Shown here: positions 6,439 to 15,902 of the stretch, piece after piece
Layout: the number at the start of each line of letters is the position of its first letter
Position numbering within the stretch: the first letter of the stretch is position 1
NCBI GenBank assembly: GCA_903847975.1
Contig: CAINFC010000230.1
Location: forward strand, 1-64,000
Length of the DNA: 64,000 nucleotides
Direction of reading: 5' to 3'
DNA from: an uncultured Acidobacteriota bacterium
GTDB taxonomy: Bacteria; Acidobacteriota; UBA6911; CAINFC01
Position numbers and translations under genes: made by a program
The notes under the pieces: model-generated
The model's database searches: none
Told to the model about the DNA's origin: nothing
The model's input: only the letters and a program-made list of their open reading frames with translations

Positions 6439-9273
6439 ATGAGAATCAACCCAACCACCTGTCGTTCCGTATGGATGAGCCTGTTTTGTCTGCTTATTTC
6501 ATGGATGATGCCGGCGGCACGGGCGCAGAAGCTGGAGAACGATCGATACCGCGTCGAAGCCATGTCCAATCCCATTCGCCTGACAGTGACGCGGGTGGAT
6601 CAGGCGGGCGTGTCGGCCGTAATACGGCCGCGGCTGGAGGTGTTCTACTCGGAGCGGGACCCCGGTCTCGCCTATGCAGGATTGAGGAAGATCGAGGTGA
6701 CCTCGACGGCGGCCTGGCAGGTGGGCGATTCCAAGCAGCTCGAGCCGGACCTCTATCGTGCCATGAAGCCCCTGGCGGCAGAAGCAAAAGAAATCCGCAT
6801 TTTGCCGGGGCGGATAGAGGTAACCGTCGGCGAGAGCGGCCGGGTGACAGCGACGCTACCGGAGGGAAGCGCCCCCCCCGGAATCGAATGGCAATGGACA
6901 GCCCCAAAGGCCGGGTTTTACGCTGTCGCCTTCACCGGTCTCGGGGAGCAGGACCCCGAGGCCCTGGAGTTTTGCTATCAGCCGCTGGTGTGGTCCTGGC
7001 GCAGGTTCCCGGCGGGATCTTATGTGACCAGCGAACAGTTTGCAACCACGGCCGCCACCTTCCGGACCAGGGAGGGCATCACCGAAGGCCTGGCCGTTGT
7101 TCCTCTGCCTTATCGTTTCGCCAGGCTCGAGAACTCCCTGTTCGGGTTATTCCTGCGCTCCGAGTCCGGAGCGGCGCGACCGGCGGTTCTGGCGCCCCTG
7201 CCGGGGGGAGAGGGCTCCCGGAAGGAGGCCGGCGAGCAACTGTCGTTCCAGGCCGTTTATGTCCTCAGCGCCGGCGGTTGGCAAGCGGGCGTGAAGTTCC
7301 TGCTGAGGGACATCATCGGCCTGCGTAACGAGCGGGAAAACGCCACCGTATCGCTGAACCAGACGTTGGAAAACATGCTGGACTTCGGCATGGATGATGC
7401 CATTTCGGGCTGGGTGGCGGACAAGCGCGGGTTTGACTACCGCTTCGACGTGCCGGGTACGGTGAAGGTGGTAAGCTCTTTGCATGCGTTGGGGATGGCT
7501 CTGCTTACGGGCGAAAGCGAGATCTACCGGCGGCGCGCCCTGCCGTTAATGGAATATGTAATCAGCCGGGAGAAGTACCTGTGGGCGGAGAGCGATTCGA
7601 TCAAGTCCCAGAGCCCCTCGCACTTTCTGCGCGGCCCCTGCGTGGAGGTGGCCGAACTGGCCTCGCTGAGCGAGATGCTGGGCGGTAAATCGCCTGTTTT
7701 TCGGGAAGAGGCCAAAAGAATCTACGGGAAGACGCGCAAGCTCAACTTGAACACGGAAACCGGCGCGACCTGGCAGGATGCCCTGGCCATGTACCGGCTG
7801 ACGGGCAGCGCCGAATACCTCGAGAAGGCCCGCGCCTCCGCCGACCGGCAGATCGAAGAGCAGCTGGGAACGCTGCCCAGGGATTTTGAGACCAACCCGT
7901 CGCTGCGCGACAAGCAGTCCGCGTTTTACACCGATTACGGACCGAAGTGGTTTGACATCTTCGAGCTGTACGAGGTCACCAAAGATAAAAAGCATCTGGA
8001 CGCGGCGGCCGTCTCTGCCCGGCAGATGCTTCTGTGGCTGCGGTCCAACCCGATGGCACCCCCGGGGCTGGTGACGGTCAACAAGGGTGGGCGCGTGCCT
8101 GGGGTGTTCCGTTGGCGCAGAACCACCGAGAGCGAACGGGTGGAGATCGATTCCTCGATGGAAGCGCCGGAACAGCGGATCCCGGCCTGGCGGACCTCCC
8201 TGGTGGGATTGCCGCCGGAGCAGGGCTACACCTACGCCGGCGGAGGCCCGATCATGATCACCCACCATGCGGCCTGGATGCTGCGTCTGGCGCATCTCAC
8301 CGGGGAGGCGCTGTTTGCGGATGCGGCTTACAACGCCGTGCTGGGGCGCTATGCGAATTTCCCCGGCTACTATTTCACTTCGCTGGAGACCGACATCTAT
8401 CAGCGTCCGGAGTATCCGCTGCGCAGCTACCAGGATTTCAAGTACAACGCCCTGTTCTACAATCACATCTGGCCGCACATCGCCCTGGTTGCGGACTTTC
8501 TGATTTCAGACGCCTGGTACCGATCGCAGGGGAAGGTCGATTTCCCGTCGGCCTATGCACCGGGTTACGCCTACCTGACCAGCAAGGTATACGGGCACCG
8601 GCCGGGCAAAGCGTACGGTCAGGAGGGCGTTCTGCCCTGGCTGCCCAAGGGGGGAATCCGCATTTCGAGCATCAAGGTGAATTGGCTGCTGGGCGTGGCG
8701 GAGAACGACCTCTGGGTGTTTCTGATGAATACGGCGGCCCAGGAGATCATAGGGAAAGTGGAACTCGATGCCGGGGTGATCCCCTGGAATGCAGACGGAC
8801 GCTATCCGCTGCGAACCTACCCGGGAGACGCGGAGGCCGGCTGGTTGTCCGACGGTTCCTTTCCGGTAACCATCCCGGCAAGGGGATTCCGCGCGGTGCG
8901 AATTTCTGGATTGCGCGTCAACCCTGCGTTTCAGCGGAGACTGGCGATGGCCCCGAAGGTCAGGCAGGGTTATGACCGGATGGCAACGGGGGATGGCGCA
9001 TTGGGAACTCTGACCTCCATGCTGTTCCAGGCCGTCCCGGAATATACCGACTTCTATGTTTATTCCGACGCGACGGAGAAAGACGCCGCCCGTATGAAAC
9101 TCCACTATACCCTGGCCGGCGGCAGGCAAGGGACGATGGAGGACCGGGAGTATCCTTTTGAGTTCAGCCTGCGGTTGTCGGGCCCCGACCGGGAAATCCG
9201 GTTCGCGGTGGAGAGCGTGCGCCACGACGGAACCGGCATCCGCAGCCAGGAGCGGGCGTTGAGCTCGCCCTGA
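6439..9273 (+). CDS. Large secreted protein, possible alpha/alpha-toroid enzyme
   Basis: A 944-residue exported protein starting at an ATG with a GAGG site six bases upstream. Residues 1-31 form a signal peptide ending PAARAQ. Residues ~30-300 look like beta-sandwich sequence. Residues ~310-740 are helix-rich with regularly spaced aromatic and acidic motifs (DFGMDDAISGWVADKRGFDY, HAAWMLRLAHLTGEALF, YNALFYNHIWPHIALVADFL), the pattern of six-hairpin or alpha/alpha-barrel glycosidases and polysaccharide lyases. The C-terminus returns to beta-sheet. I cannot assign a catalytic residue or substrate; carbohydrate processing is an inference. It begins two bases after the end of the amidohydrolase pseudogene, suggesting a former operon. 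Confidence 0.75.
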   Translation: MRINPTTCRSVWMSLFCLLISWMMPAARAQKLENDRYRVEAMSNPIRLTVTRVDQAGVSAVIRPRLEVFYSERDPGLAYAGLRKIEVTSTAAWQVGDSKQLEPDLYRAMKPLAAEAKEIRILPGRIEVTVGESGRVTATLPEGSAPPGIEWQWTAPKAGFYAVAFTGLGEQDPEALEFCYQPLVWSWRRFPAGSYVTSEQFATTAATFRTREGITEGLAVVPLPYRFARLENSLFGLFLRSESGAARPAVLAPLPGGEGSRKEAGEQLSFQAVYVLSAGGWQAGVKFLLRDIIGLRNERENATVSLNQTLENMLDFGMDDAISGWVADKRGFDYRFDVPGTVKVVSSLHALGMALLTGESEIYRRRALPLMEYVISREKYLWAESDSIKSQSPSHFLRGPCVEVAELASLSEMLGGKSPVFREEAKRIYGKTRKLNLNTETGATWQDALAMYRLTGSAEYLEKARASADRQIEEQLGTLPRDFETNPSLRDKQSAFYTDYGPKWFDIFELYEVTKDKKHLDAAAVSARQMLLWLRSNPMAPPGLVTVNKGGRVPGVFRWRRTTESERVEIDSSMEAPEQRIPAWRTSLVGLPPEQGYTYAGGGPIMITHHAAWMLRLAHLTGEALFADAAYNAVLGRYANFPGYYFTSLETDIYQRPEYPLRSYQDFKYNALFYNHIWPHIALVADFLISDAWYRSQGKVDFPSAYAPGYAYLTSKVYGHRPGKAYGQEGVLPWLPKGGIRISSIKVNWLLGVAENDLWVFLMNTAAQEIIGKVELDAGVIPWNADGRYPLRTYPGDAEAGWLSDGSFPVTIPARGFRAVRISGLRVNPAFQRRLAMAPKVRQGYDRMATGDGALGTLTSMLFQAVPEYTDFYVYSDATEKDAARMKLHYTLAGGRQGTMEDREYPFEFSLRLSGPDREIRFAVESVRHDGTGIRSQERALSSP

Positions 9274-9364
9274 TTTGCCGAAATGAAGAGCGGCTGACCG
9301 CCCTTGGCCGTGGTCCGACCCCCGGGGAAACCGGATGGATCCCCGCAGCCGCCGGGCAGGAAGC

Positions 9365-10642
9365 TCACAAAGCGAAGCTGCGAATGACCTTCCGCAAGGC
9401 CTCCCCGATCTGCTCGCAGTGATGCGGCTCATAGGTGGGAAAGGCGAAGCAGGTAAAGGTATGGCTCTGGTGCCACAGGGCGTTGGGGACTTCCACCCGC
9501 GCATAATCCACGCTTTCCGGGGAGGTGTACTCGCTGGAGCGGAAGGGAAACCCGGAGCGCCCGAAGGCCCGCTTTTCACGAAAAGCGCGCTCGGTATGGC
9601 ATTGCGGCCAGAATACCTTCCAGCAGGGGGCGCCTTCGGCCTCCACGGCTTTGACGAATTCATGGATATCGCAGCCCATTTTCTCCATATCCAGCGAAAA
9701 AGCCATGACGTACCATCCGTTCCGGCGTGCGGGGGTATCGACCGGCCGGAACAGCACCAGAGGCTCGTCCGCCAGAGCATCCAGGATCACCTGGGCGTTG
9801 CGGCGCCTGCGGGGCAGATTCCAGCTGTCCATACGGTCGAGCTCCGCCAGTCCGATGGCGGACTGCATCTCGGTCATGCGGTAATTCCAGCCGACCTGGT
9901 TATGAATGTAGGAAAGCTTCTGCTCCATTTCCAGCAGGTTCAAACGGTCGCGCACATCGTAGCCGTGGTCCCGGAAACTGCGCGCCTCCCAGGCCAGCTC
10001 TTCGTCATCGGTGGTCACCATGCCCCCTTCTCCGCCGGTGGTGAAGGTCTTGTTCTGGCAGAAACTGCAACCGGCGATGTCCCCCAGGGTGCCCGTCTTC
10101 CGTCCCTTATAAGTACCCCCGAAGGCCTCGGCATTGTCTTCCACGACCAAGAGGCCGTGCTTTCGGGCCAGGGCCAGGATGGGATCCATATCGCACACGT
10201 TGCCGTACAGGTGAACCGGCATGATCGCCCGGGTCCTCTCGTTCACCAGCCGTTCGGCGGAAGCCACACTCAGGCAGTGATCCTCGCGATTCACGTCGGC
10301 GAAGCGCGGGATGGCGCCGGCCTGCACGATGGAAAAGCTGCTGGCAATAAACGTGTAACTGGGGACGATGACTTCGTCGCCCGGCCCGATCCCCAGAGCG
10401 GAAAGGCTGACGTGCAGGGCGGCTGTTCCCGTAGCCACGCTGACCGCATACCGGCTGCCCTGCCATGCGGCATAACGCTTTTCGAACTCCATGCCCTTCC
10501 GCCCCGTCCAGTAATTCACTTTTCCGGAACGTAGCGTCTCCTCTACCGAACGGATGGCCTCCTCATGGAATGCCGGCCAGGACGGCAGAGAATCCCGAAC
10601 CGCCCGGGGACCTCCGCGAATGGCTAATCGATTGGTGTCCAT
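9365..10642 (-). CDS. DegT/DnrJ/EryC1/StrS-family PLP aminotransferase
   Basis: A PLP-dependent sugar or cyclitol aminotransferase of 425 residues. Recognisable features in order: substrate entrance SGKVNYWTG (39-47), the PLP-phosphate region ATGTAALHVSLSALG (70-84), PGDEVIVPSYTF (87-98), the PLP-ring aspartate in VVEDNAEAFG (D169), and the Schiff-base lysine K198 in SFCQNKTFTTGGEGGM. Family members usually transfer an amino group from glutamate to a nucleotide-linked keto-sugar. There is no obvious sugar operon next to this copy, so the substrate is open. No strong ribosome site precedes the ATG; the start is chosen because the conserved N-terminal helix begins only a few residues later. Confidence 0.92.
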   Translation of the reverse strand: MDTNRLAIRGGPRAVRDSLPSWPAFHEEAIRSVEETLRSGKVNYWTGRKGMEFEKRYAAWQGSRYAVSVATGTAALHVSLSALGIGPGDEVIVPSYTFIASSFSIVQAGAIPRFADVNREDHCLSVASAERLVNERTRAIMPVHLYGNVCDMDPILALARKHGLLVVEDNAEAFGGTYKGRKTGTLGDIAGCSFCQNKTFTTGGEGGMVTTDDEELAWEARSFRDHGYDVRDRLNLLEMEQKLSYIHNQVGWNYRMTEMQSAIGLAELDRMDSWNLPRRRRNAQVILDALADEPLVLFRPVDTPARRNGWYVMAFSLDMEKMGCDIHEFVKAVEAEGAPCWKVFWPQCHTERAFREKRAFGRSGFPFRSSEYTSPESVDYARVEVPNALWHQSHTFTCFAFPTYEPHHCEQIGEALRKVIRSFAL

Positions 10643-10794
10643 ATTTTTTTTGAAGTCGGGAAAACACTCTTTTCGCAGATTCCCTCTTTCCCATTTTACG
10701 ATTCTCCGGTAAGCAGATCAAGGGAATATTCCCCCGGGCTTTTCCGGAACCTGCCCCGTCACCTGGCGGCAGGGTTTTTTTGACCGGCGTATCC

Positions 10795-10800
10795 TATAAT
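10795..10800 (+). promoter_or_regulatory. Consensus -10 element (TATAAT) before the GH18-like gene
   Basis: A perfect TATAAT lies 31 bases before the ATG at 10831. A TTGACC at 10780-10785 is only 9 bases away, too close to act as its -35 partner, so only the -10 box is claimed. Confidence 0.35.
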
Positions 10801-10830
10801 TAAAGCTCGCTGGAATTTTTTCGGGTTCTT

Positions 10831-13683
10831 ATGAAGGCAAAACACAGCAGAAAACAAAGCCTCTACCCGCGCCGGAGCATCCTGTTCGTACTGCTTTTCG
10901 CTTTCCGGGCGGCGACCGCGCAACCGCCGGATCCGGCCCCGCTGTCGATTCACGCCCTGGAATCGGCCCTGCACCGGGATGTGGTCCTTTCCCCGCGGCC
11001 GGGGAGGCAGGAACTATCGCCTCTTGCCCCGCGGGAAGCAGCCATCCGGACGCACACCGTGTTCGGGTTTTATCCCTACTGGGCTGCGGATTTTTCCCAG
11101 GTGCGGTTTGCCGACCTGACCCACCTGGCGGTCTTTTCCGTCGAAACCAACGGCTCCGGGCAGCTGGTAAACCTGCGCGGCTGGCCCAACGGCCCGCTGA
11201 TCGAAAAAGCCCACCAGAACGGAGTTCGGGTGGTGCTGGTGTGCACCCTGTTCGACGCCGCCCAGATCCAGAGCCTGCTTTCCTCCTCTTCCGCCCGGAC
11301 GGCGCTAATCGCCAACCTTCGCGACCAGGTTCTGCGGGGCGGAGCCGACGGGGTGAACATCGATTTCGAAGGGGTGCCCGGCGCGCAGAAAGCCAACCTG
11401 GTCGGCTTCATGAGCGAACTGGCGGCGGTCATAAGGGCGGCAGTCCCGGAGGCCCACATCTCCATCGACACCCCGGCCGTCGACTGGTCCAATGCCTATG
11501 ACTACCTGGCCCTGGCCCAGATCTGCGACGCGCTGATGATCATGGCCTACGACTACCACTACCGGGGATCGGCCGAACCCGGACCGGTGGCCCCGCTGTC
11601 TCCCAGCCCGGTGCTGGGCAGCCTCTGCGTCCGCTCCACCCTGTCCGCTTATCTGGCCCGGGTCGGGACGGCACTCAGCCGGAAGCTGATTCTGGGGGTT
11701 CCCTACTACGGCTACGATTGGCCCGCGGAAAGCGAAGCGCTCAACGCCCGGGCCCTGGGGAGCGCCGTCGCCAAATACTACAACGTGGCCTCGAAAGAAG
11801 CCGTTCTTTACGGCCGCCGCTGGGAAAGCCTTTCCGCGGTCCCCTGGTATGCCTACCGCACGACCCAGACCCACCAGGTCTGGTACGACGACCCGGAGAG
11901 CCTGGCGCGCAAATACGACCTTGTTTTCCAGCAAAACCTCCAGGGAATCGGCATCTGGGCCCTGACCTACGACAGCAACACCACCGAACTCTGGTCGCTG
12001 CTGGAAGAAACCTTCCTGCCCACCTCCCTGCCGGAGGCGCCTGAACTGGACGTCCCGGCGGTTTTTTTCGATACCCGCGGACTGCCGGCGGCCCTGCGGG
12101 CGCGCGGCTCCGTCGCCGCCGCCAGCTTTGAAATCTGCGTGGGAACCAAAGCCGGCGAGAAGGACATCGCCGATTTCCGGAACGTGGGACTCGGGCCGCA
12201 GCTGTTTTTGCAGGGCCCGACGCTCTCTTCCGGGAAAACGTACTACCTTACGGCCCGCAGCCTGGATCGCCGCGGCGTGGCCGGCCCTGCCGGATCTTCC
12301 GTCGCAGTGCGCCTCGACGCCACCCTGGCCGCAGAGAAAAAGGTCCTCCCGGGCTGGACTTCCACCCAGGAAGCCTTTACCGGCCTGGCAGCGGTGAACC
12401 GCACCGCGGACAACCAGGCGATCCTGGGGCGGGTGCGGAGTGCCGAGGGAGACAGAGAGGTGCTCTTTTCCTGGGTGCTCCCTCCGGGCCGCCAGCAGGC
12501 CCATGTGCTCAGCGAAACGGCATGGTTCGGGGGAGAAACCTCGGGTAAGGAAGGCTGGCTGGAAATTGCCCATCTGCCGGATTGCTTCCGTTCTCTTTTC
12601 CTCACCGGCGACACGGAGGCTTCCCGCTTCCTGGACGGAGGACCGTTGCAGGAAGCAGCCGCGGATTTGGTTTTTCCCGAACTCGACGGAGGAAGCGCCC
12701 TGCTGCACCTGGCCAATCCGAACCGGGAGGCGGCGACACTCCGCATGGTTCTGGAAAAGCCGGACGGGCTCCAGTCCGCAGCCATCCGGACGCTCTCAGG
12801 CGGGGAGCTGCTGACCGTCCGGGTTGCCGACCTGTTCCCGGAGCTGTCGGGCTCCCCGGGGGCTGCGCCCGGCGGGGCGTCCGTCCTGGGCGTGCCTTTC
12901 CTGCGGATCGCCGCCCGTCCGGCGGTGGCCGGCTCGATCACGCTGCGCCGCCAGCAGGACACCGCCGAGCTGTTTCCTGCCGACCCGGGCCGGGCGATTC
13001 TGCGCTCCGGAGTTTTTTCCTATGTACCCGCAGGAAGCGGTTACTGCGGCCTATCGTCCCTGGTTAATCCCGGCAGCACGGCTCTGACCGTCGAAATTTC
13101 CCGGGCAACAGGTGCGCCGGCACCCTCCATTCTCTGGAAGATTCCGCCCAATACGGGAGTCCGGGCCGATCTGACCGCCCTGTTCCCTCCCGGGACGGAC
13201 GAATCGGCGGCCATTGCTTTGCGCGTGACCCAGGGCGACGGCCTGATCGGCAATCTCCTGATCCTCAGCCAGGACGGCCGGCGGATGACCGCGTTGCCGC
13301 TCGAACCCGGGCCTTCCAGCCATTTTCTTTTCCCGCACCTCGCGCAGTCGCAGGGCTTCTGGACCGGGGTCAGCCTGGCCAACCCGGAAAAGGAACCCGT
13401 TGAAACCGTGCTGGAAGCGTTCGACGGCGGCGGCCTTTCCCTGGGAAAAGCGAGTCAGGCCCTGAATCCGGGCGAGCGGAAGACCGGCCTGGTCCATCAA
13501 TGGATCAAGGCCTCGGCGGGAATCTCCTCGGGACGGCTGGAAATCCGCGCCAGCCGGCCGTTCCTGGCAGCAGAAATTTTCGGATCGGACAGCCTCTCCT
13601 TTATCGCCGCGGTGGCCGGACGCGAGGAATCCGGACAGGCTAAGCTCGCAGCGCCCTTGCCAGCAGACGGCAGTTTTCCCTGA
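10831..13683 (+). CDS. Secreted GH18-like glycoside hydrolase with beta-sandwich tail
   Basis: A 950-residue exported protein. A basic N-terminus and hydrophobic stretch (SILFVLLFAFRAATA, to residue 30) form the signal peptide. Residues ~75-400 are a GH18 TIM barrel of the spore-peptidoglycan-hydrolase/chitinase kind: FGFYPYW opening strand, the catalytic DGVNIDFE (173-180, with E180 as the expected acid), and IMAYDYHY (237-244) on strand 6. GH18 enzymes cleave beta-1,4 bonds next to N-acetylglucosamine. Residues ~420-940 are several beta-sandwich-like modules with repeated LxNPxxxxxTVxLE motifs, probably for adhesion or substrate binding. The ATG has no good ribosome site. The 3' end overlaps the convergent gene by 44 bases. 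Confidence 0.85.
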   Translation: MKAKHSRKQSLYPRRSILFVLLFAFRAATAQPPDPAPLSIHALESALHRDVVLSPRPGRQELSPLAPREAAIRTHTVFGFYPYWAADFSQVRFADLTHLAVFSVETNGSGQLVNLRGWPNGPLIEKAHQNGVRVVLVCTLFDAAQIQSLLSSSSARTALIANLRDQVLRGGADGVNIDFEGVPGAQKANLVGFMSELAAVIRAAVPEAHISIDTPAVDWSNAYDYLALAQICDALMIMAYDYHYRGSAEPGPVAPLSPSPVLGSLCVRSTLSAYLARVGTALSRKLILGVPYYGYDWPAESEALNARALGSAVAKYYNVASKEAVLYGRRWESLSAVPWYAYRTTQTHQVWYDDPESLARKYDLVFQQNLQGIGIWALTYDSNTTELWSLLEETFLPTSLPEAPELDVPAVFFDTRGLPAALRARGSVAAASFEICVGTKAGEKDIADFRNVGLGPQLFLQGPTLSSGKTYYLTARSLDRRGVAGPAGSSVAVRLDATLAAEKKVLPGWTSTQEAFTGLAAVNRTADNQAILGRVRSAEGDREVLFSWVLPPGRQQAHVLSETAWFGGETSGKEGWLEIAHLPDCFRSLFLTGDTEASRFLDGGPLQEAAADLVFPELDGGSALLHLANPNREAATLRMVLEKPDGLQSAAIRTLSGGELLTVRVADLFPELSGSPGAAPGGASVLGVPFLRIAARPAVAGSITLRRQQDTAELFPADPGRAILRSGVFSYVPAGSGYCGLSSLVNPGSTALTVEISRATGAPAPSILWKIPPNTGVRADLTALFPPGTDESAAIALRVTQGDGLIGNLLILSQDGRRMTALPLEPGPSSHFLFPHLAQSQGFWTGVSLANPEKEPVETVLEAFDGGGLSLGKASQALNPGERKTGLVHQWIKASAGISSGRLEIRASRPFLAAEIFGSDSLSFIAAVAGREESGQAKLAAPLPADGSFP

Positions 13684-14533
13684 CCTGCTCGCTTTCCCTG
13701 GGGTACATGCCGACGACAAAACAATCGTAGGGTTTGGCGTAGCCGGCCGCCAGCCGCAAAGCTTTCTCCCTGTCTTCCGCCGTCCGGCAGAGCCGGCTGG
13801 CTCCGTACACTTTGAAAATCAGGCACTGCCGGGAGGTTTTCCTGACCCGCTCCAGCATCTTCTCGCGATCCGGGTCCCAGAACAGCTCTCCGGTCACCGG
13901 CTGGCCGGCCAGCCGGGAGGCCTCTTCCGGCGAGCGGCTCAGATTGTAAATACAGGCCATGTAAAAATCGAGGTCCCAGCCTTTGGATTCGACATAATCC
14001 ACGACCTCGGGAATGTGGGTCCCCAGACCGACCTGCACGCCCGTCTGGCGGATCCGCTTGAGCATCTCCCTGGTTTCTTCGATCTTTCCGGCGCGCCAGA
14101 ATTTGTCGGTCTGCGATCCGTGGTGGTAAATCCCGATGGGGTTCAGGGCAGCCATCGACTGGATGTGGCGCGGGATATCGGCCATCTCCGAGGCGGTCTG
14201 GGCAATCCACTGTATGCGGCCGCCCTCCAGGCGGTATTCCCGCAGCAGGCGCATGATGTGCCGGTCCCCGCGGGACTGCCAGGTGTTGATCCCGTTTTTC
14301 TCGCAGTTCCGGAGCAGGGTTTTGACGCGGGCCGCGGTGAAAAAGTCGGCCATCTGCCGGTCCAGCTGGGGGGAAACATGGGAATTCCCGCTGACCGGGT
14401 TCCCGCCGACAATGAGTCGCGACAGGCGGTGCTTCCCGAACGGCACCGCAGGCACGGAACCCCCAAAGGCTGACGGGGAGGCGGCCAGCGCCAGCGCCGG
14501 GGTCCGAAGGAGATCGCGTCGTCCCAGGTTCAT
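13640..14533 (-). CDS. Exported aldo/keto-reductase-like protein
   Basis: A 297-residue protein with a twin-arginine-like leader (NLGRRDLLRTPALALAASPSA), implying export in folded form. The rest resembles the NADP-linked oxidoreductase/aldo-keto-reductase TIM barrel: LSRLIVGGNPVSG at the first strand, a middle GLGTHIPEVVDY strand, and LIFKVYGASRLC near the end. Classical AKR residues (Asp-Tyr-Lys-His) are not clearly present; the histidine in GIYHHGSQTDKF occupies the expected fourth-strand region. Catalysis is therefore uncertain. GAGGAA precedes the ATG. The stop lies inside the last 44 bases of the GH18-like gene on the other strand. Confidence 0.7.
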   Translation of the reverse strand: MNLGRRDLLRTPALALAASPSAFGGSVPAVPFGKHRLSRLIVGGNPVSGNSHVSPQLDRQMADFFTAARVKTLLRNCEKNGINTWQSRGDRHIMRLLREYRLEGGRIQWIAQTASEMADIPRHIQSMAALNPIGIYHHGSQTDKFWRAGKIEETREMLKRIRQTGVQVGLGTHIPEVVDYVESKGWDLDFYMACIYNLSRSPEEASRLAGQPVTGELFWDPDREKMLERVRKTSRQCLIFKVYGASRLCRTAEDREKALRLAAGYAKPYDCFVVGMYPRESEQVRENCRLLARALRA

Positions 14534-14596
14534 TTTTCTATTCCTCGAAAAAGCTCAGCAAAATACCCGCCTCATCTCTCTTCCTGACCTTCCCAT

Positions 14597-14627
14597 CTTC
14601 CTGTGTAAGGGAAAGACTCGCAGGAAG
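14597..14627. repeat. Dispersed hairpin repeat, family B, copy 1
   Basis: CTTCCTGTG at 14597-14605 faces CGCAGGAAG at 14619-14627, giving a 9-base stem (one G-T pair) around a 13-base loop. The arms and the purine-rich flank (GGAAGGACGGG) match the elements at 37510-37540 and 53296-53326. It lies in the 194-base gap between two minus-strand genes; no T-tract follows, so it is not a typical terminator. Confidence 0.55.
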
Positions 14628-14727
14628 ACAGGGAAGGACGGGAAGAAAAACAGGAGCACCGTCGCGCATTCCTACCCCCCGGCTGCATGGGGGATTGATT
14701 TCGGATTCCGGAGGCAGGGCCGGCTGA

Positions 14728-15828
14728 TCATTTCCGCGCAGGCGCACCGGCGGCCGGGAAAGCCTCCGGGAGCCAGCGCAGCGCATTCCGGGCATATATT
14801 TTTTCCACCACTTCCCCCGGGAGCTTCAGCCCCTGGAATTTACCGTTCACCTTGGCCACTTCCATCCACTCGTCGGTCACCCAGTACTGCCAGTCGCTCA
14901 GCCACATTTTTTTCAGGGATTCCTTGTCCCGGGCGGCCTGGGTCGTCTCGCGAAACGCGGAGTCGGTGCCGTACAGGATCCGGTCCTGGTAGCGGAGGAA
15001 AAACTGGCGTACCTTTTCCCTGTCCCGCAGTGTCTGGTGCTGGAGACTCCCGATGCGCGCCGCCAGATCCACCACCGCCCGCGGGTAGCGGTCCAGCCAT
15101 TTCGCCAGCAGCTCCACGTTCCACTCCAGGCTGGCCAGGTGGCAGCCCAGAAAGCGCAATCCGGGGTGCCGGTCCAGCATCCGGTCCCGGGCGGCCAGCT
15201 GGTCTTCGTAGGACGGCATCTCCGGATGCAGGTACATGTGGTATTTCGGATTGTTCCTGAAATAGTTCCGGTCGTTGTTGGTGGTCATCTGCTCCAGCGG
15301 CAGCCAGCAGTTGCGCGGCTCGCCGAGGTGGGCAATCAGCGGGATCCGCTTCTCCTCCAGGTAACGAAAGACATGCTGGAGCCGGGGATCGTCGATCATC
15401 ACCAGCCGCCCCTGCCGGTCGCGGAATTCCATGCCTATGTTTTTCCAGGCTTTGACCGCCACGGAGCCCTGGGCTCTGCATTTCTCGATCCACTGGATGG
15501 TTTTTTCCAGCCAGCCCGGCTCGTCGATCCCTTCCAGGCTGAAGGTACCCACGTAAGCAATCTTTTCCGGGTAGCGGCGATGCAGCGAAGCGAGCAGCTC
15601 CTCCTGACGGAAGACGTCCGCCCAGGTCCCTTTTTCCACTTCGATACTGAGAAAACGAAATCGGGATTCCCCGGCCAAGTCAAGATTGTACGGACTTCCC
15701 GTGGCAAAATGGGCATGCATATCGATTTTTTCGACCTTGTCGAAATCCGCCATCCCGTACTCCTTCCCTTGAGCGAAGGACGGCTGCAGCAGAATCGCAG
15801 ACAGAAAAGCTGAAATCAACCACTTCAT
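14728..15828 (-). CDS. Secreted metal-dependent amidohydrolase
   Basis: A 366-residue TIM-barrel hydrolase with a signal peptide (ISAFLSAILLQPSFAQG). Metal-binding and catalytic motifs of the amidohydrolase_2 family are intact: IDMHAHF (HxH), KAWKNIGMEF on the strand that carries the usual lysine, LIAHLGEP, LGCHLASLEWN and the aspartate in LYGTDSAF. The family hydrolyses or decarboxylates cyclic or aromatic carboxylates; the substrate here is unknown. AAGGAG sits six bases before the ATG. The periplasmic location and the neighbouring exported reductase-like protein suggest a shared catabolic role, which is inference. It is an intact relative, not a copy, of the decayed amidohydrolase at 5.7-6.4 kb. 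Confidence 0.88.
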   Translation of the reverse strand: MKWLISAFLSAILLQPSFAQGKEYGMADFDKVEKIDMHAHFATGSPYNLDLAGESRFRFLSIEVEKGTWADVFRQEELLASLHRRYPEKIAYVGTFSLEGIDEPGWLEKTIQWIEKCRAQGSVAVKAWKNIGMEFRDRQGRLVMIDDPRLQHVFRYLEEKRIPLIAHLGEPRNCWLPLEQMTTNNDRNYFRNNPKYHMYLHPEMPSYEDQLAARDRMLDRHPGLRFLGCHLASLEWNVELLAKWLDRYPRAVVDLAARIGSLQHQTLRDREKVRQFFLRYQDRILYGTDSAFRETTQAARDKESLKKMWLSDWQYWVTDEWMEVAKVNGKFQGLKLPGEVVEKIYARNALRWLPEAFPAAGAPARK

Positions 15829-15902
15829 CGGCAGCTCCTTGGGTTTGTTCCCGCATTCGACGGGAAAATTCTCTTCCAGATCCGGCCCCGGAATATTATA
15901 TA

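Noticed and set aside
8506-9780. A 424-codon antisense frame spanning the end of the secreted protein gene and the aminotransferase gene
   Set aside because: It crosses two well-supported genes in another frame and shows no family signature.
10780-10785. TTGACC as -35 box for the GH18-like gene
   Set aside because: It is only nine bases from the TATAAT; a sigma70 promoter needs about 16-18.
11305-12708. A 467-codon antisense frame inside the GH18-like gene
   Set aside because: The plus strand has the GH18 catalytic motif and a signal peptide; the antisense product has no domain.
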